From assembly GCA_019456145.1 (NCBI GenBank), contig VRUL01000005.1:62001-126000 (forward strand): a stretch of 64,000 nucleotides of DNA, written 5' to 3'. The translations under genes were made by a program, and so were the position numbers. The stretch comes from Planctomycetota bacterium (GTDB lineage Bacteria > Planctomycetota > Phycisphaerae > Sedimentisphaerales > Anaerobacaceae). The notes beneath the pieces were generated by a model, which worked only from the letters and a program-made list of their open reading frames with translations, ran no database searches and was not told the origin of the DNA. Shown in pieces: positions 61,923 through 64,000 of the stretch. Each line of letters starts with the position of its first letter. Position 1 is the stretch's first letter.

Positions 61923-63245
61923 TTAATCTTCGTCGGAAAGGTTTGCACAGACGAGCTCTTCGTCGTTTCTGATGTAGACGTGTTTGTCGGCGAAGGCGGG
62001 ATGAGACCAGCAGACGCCTCTGTTAAGTTGTCCCTTTGTCGGTTTTATGAGCTTGGCGCGGCTGATTTCATGGAAACCGCGCGGTGAGAGTTTGCTGATA
62101 ATAAGCTCACCGCTTTCGTTGAACATCCATATATTGTCCTGGTTTTTTACCATGTGAATGTTGGCCCAGCGGTTTTTGGGGACGGCGTCAAAGCTTTCCC
62201 AGATTCTGTCTCCTGTGCGAAGTTCGAGACAGCGGAGCTGGCCGTAACTGTCCACTCCGTAGATGTAATCACCCTGGAGAACAGGAGTAGATATCATGCA
62301 ATGCAGGCTGTCTGTTTCTTTTTCGCTGGTACCTTTGCGTCTCCATACTTTCTCAACGGTCAACTTATCAGGATTGACTTTGAGTAAGAGAGAGCCGTCG
62401 TAAAAGCTGGTGACGAAAAGATAATCATCGTGGAAAACAGGGGTAGGGACATTAATCACCATACGGAACGGCTTAAACGGGTATTGCCAGTAGAGTTCAC
62501 CAGTCACAGGGTTGAGACCTGTTACACTATCGCCGGTCCAACAGACCAGGACGCGCTTGCCTGCTTGTTCAATCATAATAGGGGCTGAATACGAGGCACG
62601 GTCGTCCAATGCTCGCCATCGCTCTGACCCTGTTACCTTATCGAATGCTACCAGGCATGCACCATCCCGGCCGCCAATTTGGGCTATTACTAAATCACCT
62701 TCAACAAGGGGCGAGGCGGTGATTCCCCAGATTGGCATTTTGATTTTGTATTCGGTGACGCAGTCTTTTTTCCACAAGAAGTCTCCGGTCGCTGCGTCGA
62801 GGCAAAACAGATGTCCCATAGTTCCCAGTGAGTAGGTGCGGTTGTCATTGATAGCAACGGCAGCGCGTGGGCCATTTGGATAACCGACTTTTTTGTATTT
62901 GCATTCGTAGGAATATGACCAGATTGGTTTGCCTGTCTTTGCGTCAAAACAGAGGATTCGTTCTTTGGGATCCGGAGAAGTTATCCGGTCGGTGATATAT
63001 ACTCGGCCTTTGGCAACGGTAGGGCCGCTGTAACCGTTTGAGATTTTCGTTCGCCATCGGATTGATAATTGCGGGGCAGCGAATTTTTTGACGATGTCTT
63101 TTTCGTTCCAGGTGCCATTGCGGTCAGGACCTCGCCACTGGGGCCAGTCGGCCGCCTCAGAGGAGTTATAGAAGCTGAACAGGGTAAGAGATAATGCGAT
63201 ACGAGAGATTGAAGTGAACAAACATTGCTTAGTTGTTCTTACCAT
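61923..63245 (-). CDS. Exported PQQ-like beta-propeller protein
   Basis: About 440 residues. Signal peptide ISRIALSLTLFSFYNSSEAA, then DWPQWRGPDRNGTW and propeller repeats (CFDAKTGKPIWSYSYECKYK, LDAATGDFLWKKDCV, LNPVTGELYWQYPFK, LELRTGDRIWESFDA). It ends with VYIRNDEELVCANLSDED. Similar propellers sit at 42437 and at the window end, so this is a paralogous family with probable periplasmic or envelope location. ATG 63245 has GGAGG 9 bases upstream; the GTG two codons earlier would be only 3 bases away. Function not assigned. Confidence 0.85.
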   Translation of the reverse strand: MVRTTKQCLFTSISRIALSLTLFSFYNSSEAADWPQWRGPDRNGTWNEKDIVKKFAAPQLSIRWRTKISNGYSGPTVAKGRVYITDRITSPDPKERILCFDAKTGKPIWSYSYECKYKKVGYPNGPRAAVAINDNRTYSLGTMGHLFCLDAATGDFLWKKDCVTEYKIKMPIWGITASPLVEGDLVIAQIGGRDGACLVAFDKVTGSERWRALDDRASYSAPIMIEQAGKRVLVCWTGDSVTGLNPVTGELYWQYPFKPFRMVINVPTPVFHDDYLFVTSFYDGSLLLKVNPDKLTVEKVWRRKGTSEKETDSLHCMISTPVLQGDYIYGVDSYGQLRCLELRTGDRIWESFDAVPKNRWANIHMVKNQDNIWMFNESGELIISKLSPRGFHEISRAKLIKPTKGQLNRGVCWSHPAFADKHVYIRNDEELVCANLSDED

Positions 63246-63351
63246 CGCCACAAACCTCCAGAGGAAAAGACTATAAGGCCATCTTTGTACAGAAAATCTA
63301 TGCTGATAATTATCCCGGTAATTTCAACAAATCCGTTCTGAGAGCATTTTA

Positions 63352-64000
63352 CTATTTACCGCTGACATCAACACAAACGAGCTGTCCATCGGGATTGTTG
63401 CGTGCGTAGATTCTGCCGTTAGCCAGGACGGGTACGGTCCAGCACTTTTTTTTGGGCAAAATCTGGGCCGACGCGAGTTCCTTATATTCTGTCTGGGAGG
63501 CCTCTGCAATCGCCAGCTTTCCTTTGTCACTTAGGATAATGAGCTTTCCATCGGCGAGCATAAGGCTTCCTTTGCCAAATCCGCTTTGCGTCCACTTCAC
63601 CTCTCCGGTCTTGAAGTCCAGACATGTTATGGATTTACCATCATCGACGCCGTAAATATATCCCTTCCAGAGGACGCAACTGTTGAAATGGTTTCGCATT
63701 TTTTTGTTTATCCAATCTTGGGTGAAATCGGAAGATCCGAAAGTGTAAACTGCGCAGCCCTTGTTATATCCTGAAGAGAGGAATATCTTGTTGCCCTGGA
63801 TAATAGCATCTGCGGCGTTGACGTCGTAGCTGGTTTTCCAGGGTATCTTCCAGAGGATTTTTCCTGTTTTTGGAATTAATGCCACCATTTCCTTGGCTGT
63901 AAATAATGCGATGCATTTTTTGCCGTCCATAGTGAAAGGTACGGCAGTAGAATATGCAGCCGGGTCTTTACCGTTTTCCCATATTATACTGCCATCGGCT
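63352..64000 (-). CDS. PQQ-like beta-propeller protein, C-terminal part (5' end outside window)
   Basis: The frame is open to the window edge, giving at least 216 residues; the Met at 63930 is internal, since the upstream codons (DGSIIWENGKDPAAYSTAVP) continue the propeller. Blades are visible as LIPKTGKILWKIPWK, CLDFKTGEVKWTQ and the C-terminal VPVLANGRIYARNNPDGQLV ending VCVDVSGK. Homologous to the preceding propeller gene and separated from it by about 106 bases, so the two may be co-transcribed duplicates. The missing N-terminus should carry a signal peptide and the WRGP opening. Confidence 0.85.
   Translation of the reverse strand, partial: ADGSIIWENGKDPAAYSTAVPFTMDGKKCIALFTAKEMVALIPKTGKILWKIPWKTSYDVNAADAIIQGNKIFLSSGYNKGCAVYTFGSSDFTQDWINKKMRNHFNSCVLWKGYIYGVDDGKSITCLDFKTGEVKWTQSGFGKGSLMLADGKLIILSDKGKLAIAEASQTEYKELASAQILPKKKCWTVPVLANGRIYARNNPDGQLVCVDVSGK

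Overview
The window looks like a chromosomal piece of an anaerobic planctomycete, most likely of the class Phycisphaerae (Sedimentisphaerales-like). This is inferred from gene content: secreted proteins with dockerin-like tails, PQQ-type beta-propellers opening with DWPxWRGP, a Tat-exported Gfo/Idh/MocA oxidoreductase, GLUG and HAF repeat proteins, PEP-CTERM tail remnants, and the dispersed reading frames that start MQNEPNL or contain ANRLNAQKSTGP. A tungsten-type aldehyde:ferredoxin oxidoreductase points to anaerobic life. No rRNA is present, so the placement is moderate.

Bases 1-9,910 are a flagellar and surface-modification region: the end of fliK, a fused nucleotidyltransferase/APS kinase beside a sulfotransferase (making and using PAPS), a methyltransferase, a B12-binding radical SAM enzyme on the minus strand, a GT4 glycosyltransferase, flagellin and its chaperone FliS.

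Bases 10,140-28,980 are the most striking part. Five tandem TPR-glycosyltransferases of the heptosyltransferase-like (GT9-like) type are followed by a GT2 enzyme and then four TPR-OGT-like (GT41) enzymes. The last GT41 gene is fused to a small kinase domain and a methyltransferase, which suggests that one protein could start and cap a glycan. The position next to flagellin/FliS suggests flagellin O-glycosylation, as for the TPR-glycosyltransferase FlmG. Bases 29,073-38,940 supply sugars and decorations: GT2, CDP-glucose 4,6-dehydratase, 3,5-epimerase, a C-methyltransferase, TylF- and CmcI-type enzymes, a DegT aminotransferase, a second radical SAM enzyme, and glucose-1-phosphate cytidylyltransferase on the opposite strand.

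Bases 39,731-42,197 are an unrelated three-gene operon: aldehyde oxidoreductase, MoaD-like protein and a carboxymuconolactone-decarboxylase-like protein. From 42,437 to the end the DNA is gene-poor accessory sequence with secreted enzymes and beta-propellers, many dispersed repeats, a decayed glycoside hydrolase, a tRNA fragment, and four minus-strand units. Each of those units has a similar structured leader, a different gene body, and a fossil PEP-CTERM tail just after the stop codon.
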